From contig NZ_FNHE01000004.1 of assembly GCF_900103785.1 (NCBI RefSeq), positions 1 through 64,000 on the forward strand: 64,000 nucleotides of DNA. Direction: 5' to 3'. Numbering within the stretch: the stretch's first letter is position 1; each line of letters begins with the position of its first letter. The notes under the pieces are model-generated. The model saw nothing but the letters and a program-made list of their open reading frames with translations. It was not told the origin of the DNA and did no database searches. Positions 41,286 to 51,600 of this stretch are shown piece after piece. The position numbers were made by a program, and so were the translations under genes. This DNA comes from Geodermatophilus siccatus (GTDB taxonomy: Bacteria; Actinomycetota; Actinomycetes; Mycobacteriales; Geodermatophilaceae).

Positions 41286-42950
41286 TCAGTCGCCGCGGCG
41301 ACGGCGGCGGCGGGGCGGGTCGTCGCCACCGCGGCTGCGCGCGAACGACTGCGCCAGCTCGCGCGGCCAGCCGTCGTCCACCAGCAGCAGCTCCAGGCGC
41401 CGGCCGAGCACCTGGTCGACGTCGCCCGCCGGCAGCTCCGAGCCGAACACCACCTCGCGCAGCGCCCAGCCACGCCCGGCGGCGGCCCCGGTCGCGACGG
41501 CCGCGGCCAGCTCCTCGACCCCGGCCACGTCCATCCGCAGTGCCGCCCACCGCAGCGCCGGCGGCAGCGCCGAGACCGGGACGGCGTCACCCAGCCGGGC
41601 CAGCCAGCCCGGATCGGCGACCAGCAGGTGCCCCAGCAGCTCGCCGTGCTCCGCCGTCCACCCACCCGACGACCGCCACTGCGCGAGCAGCGCGTCGCCG
41701 ACGACCTCGCGGCGGGTGGCCAGGAGCGCCAGCTCCCAGGTCTGCCCGGTGAGCCGGAACAACGGCAGGTCGACGCCCAGGGCCAGCGCCTGCTCGACCA
41801 GCAGGCCGGCCGCGCGGTCCAGCCGGGCGATCCGACGTCCGCGGCGCACCTCGCCGGCCAGCGCCGCGCACAGGTCGGCCTGCCCGACGCCGGCCACGTC
41901 GACGGCGAGCTCGGCCGGGCCCGCGGAGCCGTCGAACACCTCGTCCAGCAGCGCCGCCAGCACCCGGCCGCGCACCAGCTCGGCGACCGCCGGCCACCGG
42001 TCGACCGCCGCCCGCAACGCCGTCTCGACGGCCGGGCTGTCCGCGGCGAGGTCCAGGGCGGCGGCCGCGTTGCCCCCGCGCCCCAGCCAGCGCGGTGCCG
42101 CCGACGACTCGAGCACGCTGGCCACCTGGTCGGCCGACAGCCCGGCGGCGTCCTGCTCGGCCCAGGCGTCGGCGAACAGCCACGCGTCCAGGCGGCGCAG
42201 GTCGGCCAGCTCGTCCGGCGCGAGTTCGCCCTTGCTCGCCGCCTCGAGCAGCGTGCGGGCGCGCTCGGTGTCGTGCGCCGCGGTCGCCGTCCGCGCGGGC
42301 GCGTCGGTGAGCCGCACGGTGACGGGCGCGGTGTCGCCGACGTCCTCCCGGGTGCCGGTGTGCAGCGAGACGCCGCTGGTGAGCGCGCGCGGCAGGACGG
42401 CGAAGAGCACCTCGGCCACCTCGCGGCCCGAGGCCGTCCGCACCGGCAGCGCACAGCTGCCCGAGCCCGCGGCGAGGGTGGCCAGCAGCCCGGCCAGCGG
42501 CGGGGTGAGCGCGTCCACCTCGTCGGGGGTGAGCGCCGGCGCGGCCCGGCCGGCGACCGGCACCCGCAGCGGCGGCAGGTCGGCGGTGGGAGTGGCGTCG
42601 TCGGGGAGGGCGTCGAGGAACCGCCCGGCCCGGCGCAGCGCGAGCAGCTCGCGCACGCCCAGCCGGCCGCCCTCGTCCCACAGCAGGTGCACCAGGTAGT
42701 TGCCGGGGCGGCCGAAGCCGTCGGCGCGGGCGGCCACCGCGCGGTACAGCACCCGACCCGCGTCGCGGGACAGCACCCCGTAGGCCTCGCCGTCCGCGGG
42801 GTGGAAGCCGACCAGCGCGCCGAGCGCCTTGCGGGTGCGGCCGACCTCGGCCGGCCAGTCCGCGGAGTGCGCGTAGACGCCGAACCCCGGCCCCTCCAGC
42901 GTGCGGCTGGCCGAGGTGTAGAGCGCCTGCGGGCAGGCCCGGCCGCTCAC
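41286..42950 (-). CDS. GAP1-like GTPase-associated adaptor protein
   Basis: A 554-residue soluble protein. Its N-terminus, QALYTSASRTLEGPGFGVYA followed by HSADWP, RPGNYLVHLLW and RAGRFLD, resembles the N-terminal domain of GTPase-associated protein 1 (GAP1-N), described in predicted NTPase-based conflict systems. The remaining ~350 residues are Ala/Leu-rich helices like the GAP1-M/C regions (LEAASKGELAPDELADLRRL, VASVLESSAAPRWLGRG), ending in a basic tail. The GTG at 42950 overlaps the GTPase stop (GTGA), so the two are translationally coupled. A role as adaptor or effector platform for the GTPase is inferred. Confidence 0.65.
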   Translation of the reverse strand: MSGRACPQALYTSASRTLEGPGFGVYAHSADWPAEVGRTRKALGALVGFHPADGEAYGVLSRDAGRVLYRAVAARADGFGRPGNYLVHLLWDEGGRLGVRELLALRRAGRFLDALPDDATPTADLPPLRVPVAGRAAPALTPDEVDALTPPLAGLLATLAAGSGSCALPVRTASGREVAEVLFAVLPRALTSGVSLHTGTREDVGDTAPVTVRLTDAPARTATAAHDTERARTLLEAASKGELAPDELADLRRLDAWLFADAWAEQDAAGLSADQVASVLESSAAPRWLGRGGNAAAALDLAADSPAVETALRAAVDRWPAVAELVRGRVLAALLDEVFDGSAGPAELAVDVAGVGQADLCAALAGEVRRGRRIARLDRAAGLLVEQALALGVDLPLFRLTGQTWELALLATRREVVGDALLAQWRSSGGWTAEHGELLGHLLVADPGWLARLGDAVPVSALPPALRWAALRMDVAGVEELAAAVATGAAAGRGWALREVVFGSELPAGDVDQVLGRRLELLLVDDGWPRELAQSFARSRGGDDPPRRRRRRGD

Positions 42951-44116
42951 CGCGACCACTCGCCGCGCAGGCCCGCGCCGTACTCCTCGGGGTCCAGCCC
43001 CTCCGCCGAGAGGAAGCCCGAGCGGGCCAGCAGCACCAGCAGCGGGTCGAGCACGCCGACCGGCGCGATCCGGGGGTAGCTGCCGTCCCGGGCGTCGGAC
43101 CCGGTGGCCGAGACCGCGTGCACGGTCGGCCGGGGCAGCCGGTGCAGCACCGCCGTCAGCAGGTTCGACCCGCCGCTGACCTCGAGGAAGTCGACCAGCC
43201 GGGAGCTGTTGTCGCGCACGTCGGCGAACCAGTGGGCCAGCGGCATCGCGCGCAGGTCGGGGTCGCGCAGCGTCTCGGCCGGGAAGTCCGGTACGCCGCG
43301 CAGCTTGTCGGCCTTGCTGAGCACGACGGCGGTGGCCACGTCGTCCACGTGCGCGTCGAGCGGCAGGTTGCGGGCGGCGCGCAGCACGTTGGCCAGGTTG
43401 ACCACCATCTGCGTGTGCCGGGCCAGGCCCATCGAGTCCTCACCGGGGTCGGCCACCGAGCGCAGCCGCGGGAAGACGCCGGGGGAGAGGACGACGAGCA
43501 GCGAGGTCGCCGCGTAGAGGAACCTGCCGTAGAGGCCCATGTCCTCGCTGCGGTACAGCTGCTCGCCGGAGGCGTCGAAGAAGACCAGGTTGACCGTGCG
43601 TTCCGCGCCGTTCCGGCCGGTGCCGCGCAGCACGAGCATGAACGGCTCGGGGGAGCTGCCCTCACCCAGCAGCGGCAGGGTCAGCGGCAGCTGCTGGCGC
43701 TGCACCAGCAGCCGGTAGCGGTGGTCGTCGAAGCGGGCGGCGGACTCCTCGTCCATCTCGACGGAGACGCCGAGCGGGGCCAGCGCGCCCTCGTGCAGCA
43801 GGTCGATGAGCACCGTCAGGTACGTGCTCTTCGAGGCGCCGGTCAGCCCGACCAGGCCGACCACGATCGTCGGCCGGTCGAGGTACTCCGGCGGCAGCCG
43901 GTGCCCGCGCGGGCAGGTCGGCACCACGTTGGCCGCGGCCGCGCCGGCGGCGTCCCGGGCCGTGGGCACCGGCAGGGGGTCGGTGCGCAGCGGGTCGAGC
44001 AGCCGCTGCCAGCGGGTGCGGCGCTCCACCGGCGGCCGGGTCGGCGCACCGGTGGCGTCCCGCCACACCGGCGCGGTCAGGGGCTCGAGGCAGCGGGGGC
44101 AGACGCGGCGGCGCAT
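42947..44116 (-). CDS. zinc-ribbon P-loop GTPase
   Basis: A 389-residue NTPase. A split zinc ribbon (RRRVCPRCLEPL and PTCPRGHRLP) precedes the G domain: G1/P-loop GLTGASKSTYL at residues 90-100, G3 LVFFDASGEQLYRSEDMGLY (Asp-x-x-Gly), and G4 VLSKADKLRGVP (SKAD in place of NKxD). ASK-S/T in the P-loop resembles the predicted double-GTPase/TRAFAC members that accompany GAP1 proteins. The zinc ribbon may bind nucleic acid or a partner. It starts 2 bp after the small membrane gene and overlaps the GAP1 gene. Confidence 0.72.
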   Translation of the reverse strand: MRRRVCPRCLEPLTAPVWRDATGAPTRPPVERRTRWQRLLDPLRTDPLPVPTARDAAGAAAANVVPTCPRGHRLPPEYLDRPTIVVGLVGLTGASKSTYLTVLIDLLHEGALAPLGVSVEMDEESAARFDDHRYRLLVQRQQLPLTLPLLGEGSSPEPFMLVLRGTGRNGAERTVNLVFFDASGEQLYRSEDMGLYGRFLYAATSLLVVLSPGVFPRLRSVADPGEDSMGLARHTQMVVNLANVLRAARNLPLDAHVDDVATAVVLSKADKLRGVPDFPAETLRDPDLRAMPLAHWFADVRDNSSRLVDFLEVSGGSNLLTAVLHRLPRPTVHAVSATGSDARDGSYPRIAPVGVLDPLLVLLARSGFLSAEGLDPEEYGAGLRGEWSR

Positions 44117-44118
44117 CG

Positions 44119-44256
44119 TCAGCGGACGAACAGCGCGAAGAAGACGACGGTGCTGACCACGAGGATCGCCAGCAGCACCTGCTGGCGCTCCCGGAACCGC
44201 TGGCGGCGCGCGTCGAGCCGTTGCTGGGCCAGCGCGCGCTCGTACAACCCGGACAC
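44119..44256 (-). CDS. 45-residue single-pass membrane protein
   Basis: MSGLYERALAQQRLDARRQR leads to a helix LLAILVVSTVVFFALFVR that ends the protein, giving a tail-anchored topology with a charged cytoplasmic helix. GAGGAGGAG directly before the GTG at 44256 is an excellent ribosome binding site. It sits between the kinase and the GTPase in the operon, with 2 bp to the GTPase ATG, so it probably tethers a complex to the membrane. Confidence 0.65.
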   Translation of the reverse strand: MSGLYERALAQQRLDARRQRFRERQQVLLAILVVSTVVFFALFVR

Positions 44257-44299
44257 GGTGCTCCTCCTCGAGGGGTCGGGGCCTGCGCAGCCCACGGTG

Positions 44300-45421
44300 T
44301 CAGAAGACGACGTGGTACAGGACGGCGAGCAGCAGCCCGGCGACGACGCCCAGCAGCACCATCGCCGAGGCGGCCACGGCGAAGCCGGACCAGGTGTCGG
44401 CGACCGCCCGCTCCAGCCGGGCCAGCTCGTAGCGCGCCGCCTCGGTGACCGCGCCGAGGGAGCGCAGGTCGCGCATCGTCGTCCGCGGGTCGGGGATCTG
44501 CGAGGTCTCGCCGAGCCAGCGGGTGCGCTGCTCCACCTGGCGGGCCAGCTGGGCCACGGTCGGGCGGCGCTCGGGGTTGAACCGCAGCGCCTTCTCCACG
44601 CTGTCGAGCAGGTTGGCCGGCACCCCGCTCAGGTCCAGCCGGCCGGCCCGCAGCGCCAGGTAGTAGTCGGAGTCGGGCATCGTGTCGTCGGGGTCGACCG
44701 GGTGCACCGCGCCGGCCGCGTAGGCGATCACCATGCCCCAGCTGTAGACGTCGCTGGCCTCGGTGAGCACCGCCCCCGCCAGCTGCTCCGGGCTGGCGAA
44801 CAGCTTCGTGCCCAGCGCCGCCATGCCCGTGGTCGCGGTGCCCGACGGCGGTTCCGGGCCGATGTAGCGGCTGATGCCGAAGTCGACCAGCCACACGTCG
44901 TCCCCGGAGATGATGATGTTGCCCGGCTTGACGTCCCGGTGGACGACGCCGGCGGCGTGCACGTCGCGCAGCGCGCGCAGCAGCCCGATCGCGATCCGGC
45001 GCAGCTCCTCGGCGTTGAGCCCCCCGGAGCGGTGCGCCATGAACTCGTCCAACGGCGTCCCGGAGACGTACTGCTGCACGTAGTAGGGCGCCTCGGCCTG
45101 GAGGTCCTGGTCGACGATGCTGGCCACCCGCGAGCTCTTCACGCGGGCGGCGTTCTCCACCTCCCGGGCCAGCCGCTTGCGGGCCAGGTCCGGCGCGCCC
45201 TCGGGCAGCCGCTTGATGACGACCAGCGCCCCCTCCGGCCCGGCCGACCCGACGAAGACGTCGGCGCCCTGGCCGCCGCGCGGCAGCCGGCAGAGCAGGT
45301 CGTAGGGACCGATGCGGTCCGGGTCCCCGGGCTCGAGCAGGCCGATCTGGCGGGTCCCGGCCAGGTCGGCGACCGCTCCGGCGGGATCGAGCGCCTCGTC
45401 CACGGTGGTGCGGCCTCCCAT
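44300..45421 (-). CDS. membrane-anchored Ser/Thr protein kinase
   Basis: Kinase of 373 residues. The glycine loop is RLPRGGQGADVFVG, the catalytic loop VVHRDVKPGNIII, the metal site WLVDFGISRYI, then LGTKLFASPEQL and SDVYSWGMVIAYAAG. The kinase ends near residue 290; a linker (MRDLRSLGAVTEAARYELAR) leads to a C-terminal membrane helix (FAVAASAMVLLGVVAGLLLA) with no extracellular sensor. It heads the operon with the small membrane protein, GTPase and GAP1-like gene and may phosphorylate one of them. Confidence 0.82.
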   Translation of the reverse strand: MGGRTTVDEALDPAGAVADLAGTRQIGLLEPGDPDRIGPYDLLCRLPRGGQGADVFVGSAGPEGALVVIKRLPEGAPDLARKRLAREVENAARVKSSRVASIVDQDLQAEAPYYVQQYVSGTPLDEFMAHRSGGLNAEELRRIAIGLLRALRDVHAAGVVHRDVKPGNIIISGDDVWLVDFGISRYIGPEPPSGTATTGMAALGTKLFASPEQLAGAVLTEASDVYSWGMVIAYAAGAVHPVDPDDTMPDSDYYLALRAGRLDLSGVPANLLDSVEKALRFNPERRPTVAQLARQVEQRTRWLGETSQIPDPRTTMRDLRSLGAVTEAARYELARLERAVADTWSGFAVAASAMVLLGVVAGLLLAVLYHVVF

Positions 45422-45438
45422 CGACGGCGGTGGGGCCG

Positions 45439-45444
45439 AGGCTA
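45439..45444 (-). promoter_or_regulatory. putative -10 box of the kinase-GTPase-GAP1 operon
   Basis: Minus-strand TAGCCT, predicting a start near 45432 and a leader of only about 11 nt before the ATG at 45421. The -35 region is not recognisable. The same TAGCCT hexamer serves the riboswitch promoter at 29.7 kb. Confidence 0.35.
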
Positions 45445-45623
45445 GGTCCTCTGCCTGGGAGCGAGGTGTGAGTCGGCCGCCCGGTGTCCGTCCGGCCCCA
45501 CCAGGGTGCAGGCACCCCGGTGCCCGGGACATCCGGGACGTCCCCCATTCCGCCCCTGAGACGTCGGCAGCGGACCGCAGGTCGCACGCTCACGGCGGGA
45601 CCCTGCAGCGGGGCCGCTGGCGG

Positions 45624-48600
45624 TCAGCCGACGGTCAGCACCCCGGAGTCCGAGCGCACCAGCCGGCCGGCGTCGAGCGCCCGGGTCAGCGCGGCCTGCA
45701 GCAGCGGGGTCAGGGACGGCGTCCGGCGGCGGTAGCCGAAGACCTCGGCGGTGCGGACGAACAGCTCGTCCTCGGCCACCTCGCCCGCGGCCCGGCACAG
45801 CGCGGCCATGGCGTTGCCGACCTCCTCCGGCGCGACGTGCTCCAGGGGCCGGTCCGCGCTGGACGCCTGCCGACGGAATCCGGTCCAGCCGGCGCGGTCC
45901 AGCGACTCGGGCCAGGCGAAGTCGCCGTCGACGACGCCGTCGGGCAGCAGCCGCAGCAGGGCGTCGCGGCGGGCCTCGCTGACCCGGGACAGCCCGAAGG
46001 CGCCCGCCGCGATCCGCACCAGCCGGTCGCGGTGCACCGGGCCCTCGGCCTTGAGGCCTGCGGCCAGCACCCGCCGCACGGTGCGGGCGGCCCGAGGGTC
46101 GTCCAGCGAGTCGAGCGCCTTGCGCTCCAGGCCGCCCTTCGGGTTCCAGGGCGAGAACGCCGTCTCGCCGTCCAGCAGCGGAGCGGCGGGCTTCCGCGGC
46201 GCCCGACGGGCCGGCCGGGCGGCGGTCGGGGTCGCCGGGGTGGGCTCCGGCGCGGCGGGGTCCGCCGGGGCCTCGACGGCGGTCTCCGCGGAAGGGGCCG
46301 CTCCGGTCACCACGGTCCCGACCACGGCCGGCGGCGCGGCCCGCAGCGGCACCACCGCGCGGACCTCGGGCGCCGGGGGCTCGGCGGGCGCGGGCACCGG
46401 CGGGACGGCCATCTCAGCGGGGATGACCGGACCCGGGACGGCGGGAGCCGGGGTTGCCCGACCCGGGACGCCGGGAGCCGGAGGAGCCGGCGCCCGCGCG
46501 GGGACCGGCACCGCCGCGACGGCGGCGACCAGCCGGTCGAGCACGGCCTCGCGGTCGCGCAGCCAGGTCGGGAGCCAGACCCGCTCGACGGCGGGCCAGC
46601 CGAGCATCCCCGACAGCACCTCGACCGGCAGGCCGTCGCGGTCGCCGACCGTGCGCCGCCGGGCCCACGCCGGGCCGTCGAGCAGCACGGCCATCACCGG
46701 CTCGTCGGGCGTCTCGGTCCGGGCCACCGACAGGTCGACGCGGAAGTCCGAGAGGCCGACGTCGGTGCGCACGCTCAGGCCCCGGTCGCGCAGCGCCGCG
46801 GCGATCTCCTCGCGGTGCCGGTCCGGGACGGCGACCGGCCGGGCCTCGCGCGGCAGCGCGTCGGTGCCGAGCGCGGCCAGGTCGAGGTAGGCGCGCAGGT
46901 GCTTCACGCCGACCGACGAGGTCTGCTCGGCACGCAGCTGCGCGGGGTCGAACGAGGACACGACGACGACCTGCCGGCGGGCGCGGGTGACCGCCACGTT
47001 GAGCCGCCGCTCGCCGCCGACCCGGTTGAGCGGGCCGAAGTTCAGCGGCAGCACGCCGCGGTCGTCGACGCTGAAGCCGGTGGAGAACAGCACGACGTCG
47101 CGCTCGTCGCCCTGCACGTTCTCCAGGTTCTTGACGAACAGCCCCTCGCCGTCGGTGCGGTCCAGCGCCTCGACCAGCCGCTCGTCGCCGGCGTCGCGGA
47201 GCAGGCCCTCGATGTAGGCCCGCTGCTGGGCGTTGAAGGTCACCACGCCGATCGAGGGCAGCGCGTCCGGGGAGGCGTCGCAGCGGCGGCGCACCTCCGC
47301 CACGACCGCCTTGGCCTCCATCGGGTTGGTGCGCAGCAGCCGCCCGGCGCCGGTGCGGTGGAAGGTGCCGTTGACCCGGACCAGCGAGATGCCGCGGCCG
47401 TCGACGTCCGCCGAGGGCCGGCCGTGCGTCGGTGCGGGGAACGACGAGAGCCGGTTGTCGTAGTAGTTGGCGTTGCTGAACGCGATCAGCGACTCGTCCT
47501 GGCTGCGGTAGTGCCAGGACAGCCACTGCCGCGGCACCCGGGCCTGCACGCACTCGGAGAGGATCGACTCCTCGTCCTCGACCGAGGTGCCCAGCAGCTC
47601 GACCGCGTCGTCGTCGGGAACGCCGTAGGTCGGCTCGGCGAAGGACGTCGGCGGCATCTGCCGGCTGTCGCCGACGACGACCGCCGCCCTCGCCCGGCCC
47701 AGCGCGCCGACCGCGTCGGCCACCCGGATCTGCGAGGCCTCGTCGAAGACCACCAGGTCGAACAGGCCGGCCTGCGCGGGGAAGAACCGCGCCACCGAGT
47801 CGGGGCTGACCAGCACGCACGGCATCACCGTCGTCACCAGCCGGCCGTGGCGGGCCAGCAGCGCGCGCACGCCGAGCCCGCTGCGGGCCTTGGCCAGCTC
47901 CCGCTGCAGCGCACCGACCTCGCCGTCGTCGCCGGCGCCGTCGAGCGACCGGGCGGCGAGCACCGAGGCGGGCAGCGCCGAGCGCAGGTGCGCCCGCACC
48001 GCCCGCGAGGCGGCGGTGAACCGGGTGATCGCCCGCTCGTGCGCGTCGGCGTCGAAGTCGTCGAGGCCGGCCGCGTCGCGGCGCTCGGTGACCGAGGCCC
48101 GTGCCAGCCCGCGCTCGAAGGCCCGGACGGCGTCCTCGGCGGGCAGCTCGCCGGTGACCAGCAGCGCCCGCGCCTCGTGCAGACCGGCGGCGCGCAGCGG
48201 CTCGAGGGTGTCGACCAGGTCGGCCCAGCGCCGCAGCGACATCAGCCCGGTGTGCTCGACGCCGCGCTCGGGCCGGGTCATCTGCCAGCGCAGCACCAGG
48301 CCGTCGTCGCCGGCCCACTCGGCCAGCCGCCGCGGGTTGCTGCGGCACACCCTCACCAGCGCGGTGACCGCGTCGCGCAGCCGGGCGACGGCGGCGCCGG
48401 CGGTCGGGTCGGGGCCCTCGCCCTGCACGACCCAGCGGCGCAGCGCGACGGCGAACTCGCTGGCGCTGTCGGTGGCGGTGCCGGCCCGCTCCAGCCACTC
48501 GACCTGGCCGACCAGCAGCTCCGGCTCGGCCAGCGGGTTCCAGGTGGGCGGCACGACCAGGCCGGGGATCACCGAGGCGCGGGCGACGATGCCCTGCGCG

Positions 48601-51600
48601 GCCGTCTGCAGCCGCCACAGCTGCGCGGTCAGCTCCGGGACGTCGCCGAGCCCGACCTTCACGCCCGGCCGCAGCACCGGCTGCAGCTGGTCGCGGACGG
48701 CCCGCAGCCCCGCGCGGCGGGCCAGGAACCGGCCGGCCTGCGCGGTCTGCGCGGCGACGTAGAGGTCGGCGAGCGGCAGCTCCAGCGCGGCCGGGGTGGC
48801 CAGCTCCATCCCGGGGTGGACGGCGCCGGAGAACGCCGCGACCTCGCCCAGCACGGTCGTCGTCGCCACGTTCCAGCGCTCGGTCGGCACCTCGTCGAGG
48901 ACGTCGAGCGTCGTCGCCGGGCCGCAGAGCAGGTGGGCCAGCGCGTCGAGGTCCGCGGGCGTGCGGACCTCGCGCAGCACCCGGGCCAGGTGCGGCTCGC
49001 TGGGCAGGTCGCGGACGGCCTGGTCGACGGCGGCGGCGGCCTGCTGGGCGGCGAGCAGGTCGACCCGCGCGGTGTCCACGAACGCCCACGCGTGCCGCGG
49101 AGAGGGGCGCACCAGGTCGGCGATGTCGGGCAGCAGCGCCAGCGCGCGGCGGACCGCGGTGAGCGTCTCGGCCGAGGCGGCGGCCACGAACGCGGGGGAG
49201 ACCGGCAGGCTCGGGACGCCGTCGCGCCGGGCCAGCGTCGCCGTCCGTGCCGTGTAGTACGACAGCCCGGCGGCGTTCTCGGCGTGCAGCCGCTCGGCGT
49301 AGCGGGCCAGGGTGCGGCGGGCCGAGCGCAGGTCGTCGGAGTCGGCGGTCAGGCCCTCGTCGTCGACGGCGACCGCGTGCTCCAGCGCGGCCTGCACCTG
49401 GGCGCGCACCACCGAGGCCTTGGCGCCCTTGTCGTGCAGGTCGAGCGCGAACGGGCCCATGCCCACGGCCTCCAGCCGCCGCGCGACGACGTCCAGGGCC
49501 GCGCGCTTCTCGGCGACGAAGAGCACCCGCTTGCCGTCGGCGACCGCGCGGGTGAGCAGGTTGGTGATCGTCTGCGACTTGCCGGTGCCGGGCGGGCCCT
49601 CGAGCACGAAGGTGCGCCCCGCGGCGGCCTCGGCGACCGCGCGCAGCTGCGAGGCGTCCGCGGGTACCGGGCAGGCGGCGGCCAGCTCGTCGAGGTCGGT
49701 GGCGCCCGCGGTGTCGGGGACCGGGTCGACGAACGCCTCCGTGGGGCGGTGCACGAGGTGGTGCACCAGCGGGTTGGCGGTGAGGTCGGCCCAGTGCTCG
49801 TCGAGGTCCTTCCAGAGCCGGTACTTGGCGAACTGGAGGACGGCGAGGTCGGCGGTGGCCTCGACCCGGTGCGGCAGCCCGGCCTCGGCCAGCGCCTGGC
49901 GCATCGCCTGCAGCGCCTTGTCCAGATCGATGCCCGCGCCGTCCTCGCCGGGCTCGGTCAGCCCCGGGACGGCGAGGCCGTGCACCTGCCGCAGCTTCTC
50001 CAGCAGGCAGTAGTTCGGGGTGCTCGACCCGGTGTCGTCGAGCGCCAGCCGGTAGACGCCGTTGCGGCTGGTCGGGGTGAGGGTGACCGGCACCAGCACC
50101 AGCGGGGAGCGCAGCGGCCGCCCGTCGAGCTCCCACACGAGGCTGCCGAGGGCCAGGTACAGGTTGTTGGCGCCGGTCTCCTCGCGCACCGTCTTGGCCC
50201 GGTAGGCGAGGTTGCGCAGCCGCGGCAGGTAGCCGCCCTCGCTGACCTGGGCGTGCACCGCCCGGCGCTCGACGAGCACCTCGGCCAGCAGCGCGTCGGG
50301 CAGGTCGCGCGCGGCGGCCAGGCCGCGCTCGCGGTGCACGGCGGCGATCCGGTCGTCGGGGAGCAGCTGGACGGCGGTGCCGCTGTGCAGCAGGTCCTCC
50401 AGCGCGGCCAGGTGGGACGCCGGCACGGTCAGCGGCAGGCCGGCCCGCTCGCTGTAGTTGATCAGCCGGTTGCGCAGCGAGAGGTCCAGCAGGCTGTTCT
50501 TCCACTGCTGCACGCGGGCCGGGATCTCCGGGCGGCCGGACTGTGCCGACGACCCGCCCGCCCCCGGTGCCCGCTCGACCGGCCGCGCCGCGACGCTGTG
50601 CACCGCCGGCCGGTACTCGACGACCTGCACCGCGCCGTCCCGGCCGCGGGTGCGGGCCGGCAGCGGCACGATGCCGTCGCGCCGGGCGCGGTGGACGTCG
50701 GTGACGCCCAGGACCCGGTCGAGGTCGCCGGCGCCGGCCAGCCAGGCGCTGTAGGCGGGGGCGTGCAGGTCGGCGCCGGCCGAGCCGCGGCTGGTGAGCA
50801 GCGTGGTCTCGACCAGCCGGATCAGGCCGAGGTCGACGAGGTTGACCAGCGGGGCGACGTCGGTGGTGGCGACGCTCTCGGCGCTGCGCTCCTCGCGCCA
50901 GTACCCGAGGAAGGCGTGGCCCTCCGCCACCCACAGCAGCGGCCGGACGCCGGCCTGCTCCAACGCGGCGGCCAGCGTGACGACGGTGTCCAGGCAGGTG
51001 CCGACCCGCCCGTCGAGGACGTCGCCGGGGGTGCGCACCTTCTGCCCGACGTCGGCCCACGAGGCCGGGGGCTCGGTGTAGCGGATGGCGCGGCGCTGCA
51101 TCGCCTCGGTGAGCGCGGCGACGATCTCGTCGACCCGCTCGGGGCCGGACTGGTAGCCCTGCACCGACCCGCTGCCGGTGCGCGCCTCCAGCAGGTCGGC
51201 GGCCTCGCCGATGAGCGTGGTCACCGACGGGTGGTTGGGCAGCACGTGCGCCGCGAGCATCTCCAGCGCCAGCGGCACGGGGGTGGCCAGCCACTGGTTG
51301 GCGGCCAGCACCTGCACCGGGACGGCGGTGCCGCCGACGTCCTCGCCGTCCACGAGCAGGTCGATCTCGATCGAGCCGGGCCGCTGCTCCTCGATCTGCA
51401 GCATCGCGGCGGGGTCCATGACCAGGCCGACGTCGCTGAGCACCGTCGTCTGGCCGGCGTCGAGGTCGACGAGCAGCTCGACCGGGCTGCCGATCGGGCC
51501 CTCGGCGTCGCGCACGCCCAGCCGCACGGTCGCGCCTCGCACCGCGGCGCCGTGGTTGGTGAACGCCAGGCGGGAGACGACCGGGACGCGGTTGTGGGCC

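Noticed and set aside
43118-45445. Plus-strand frame of ~775 codons over the GTPase and kinase
   Set aside because: Shadow frame without motifs; all catalytic motifs are on the minus strand.
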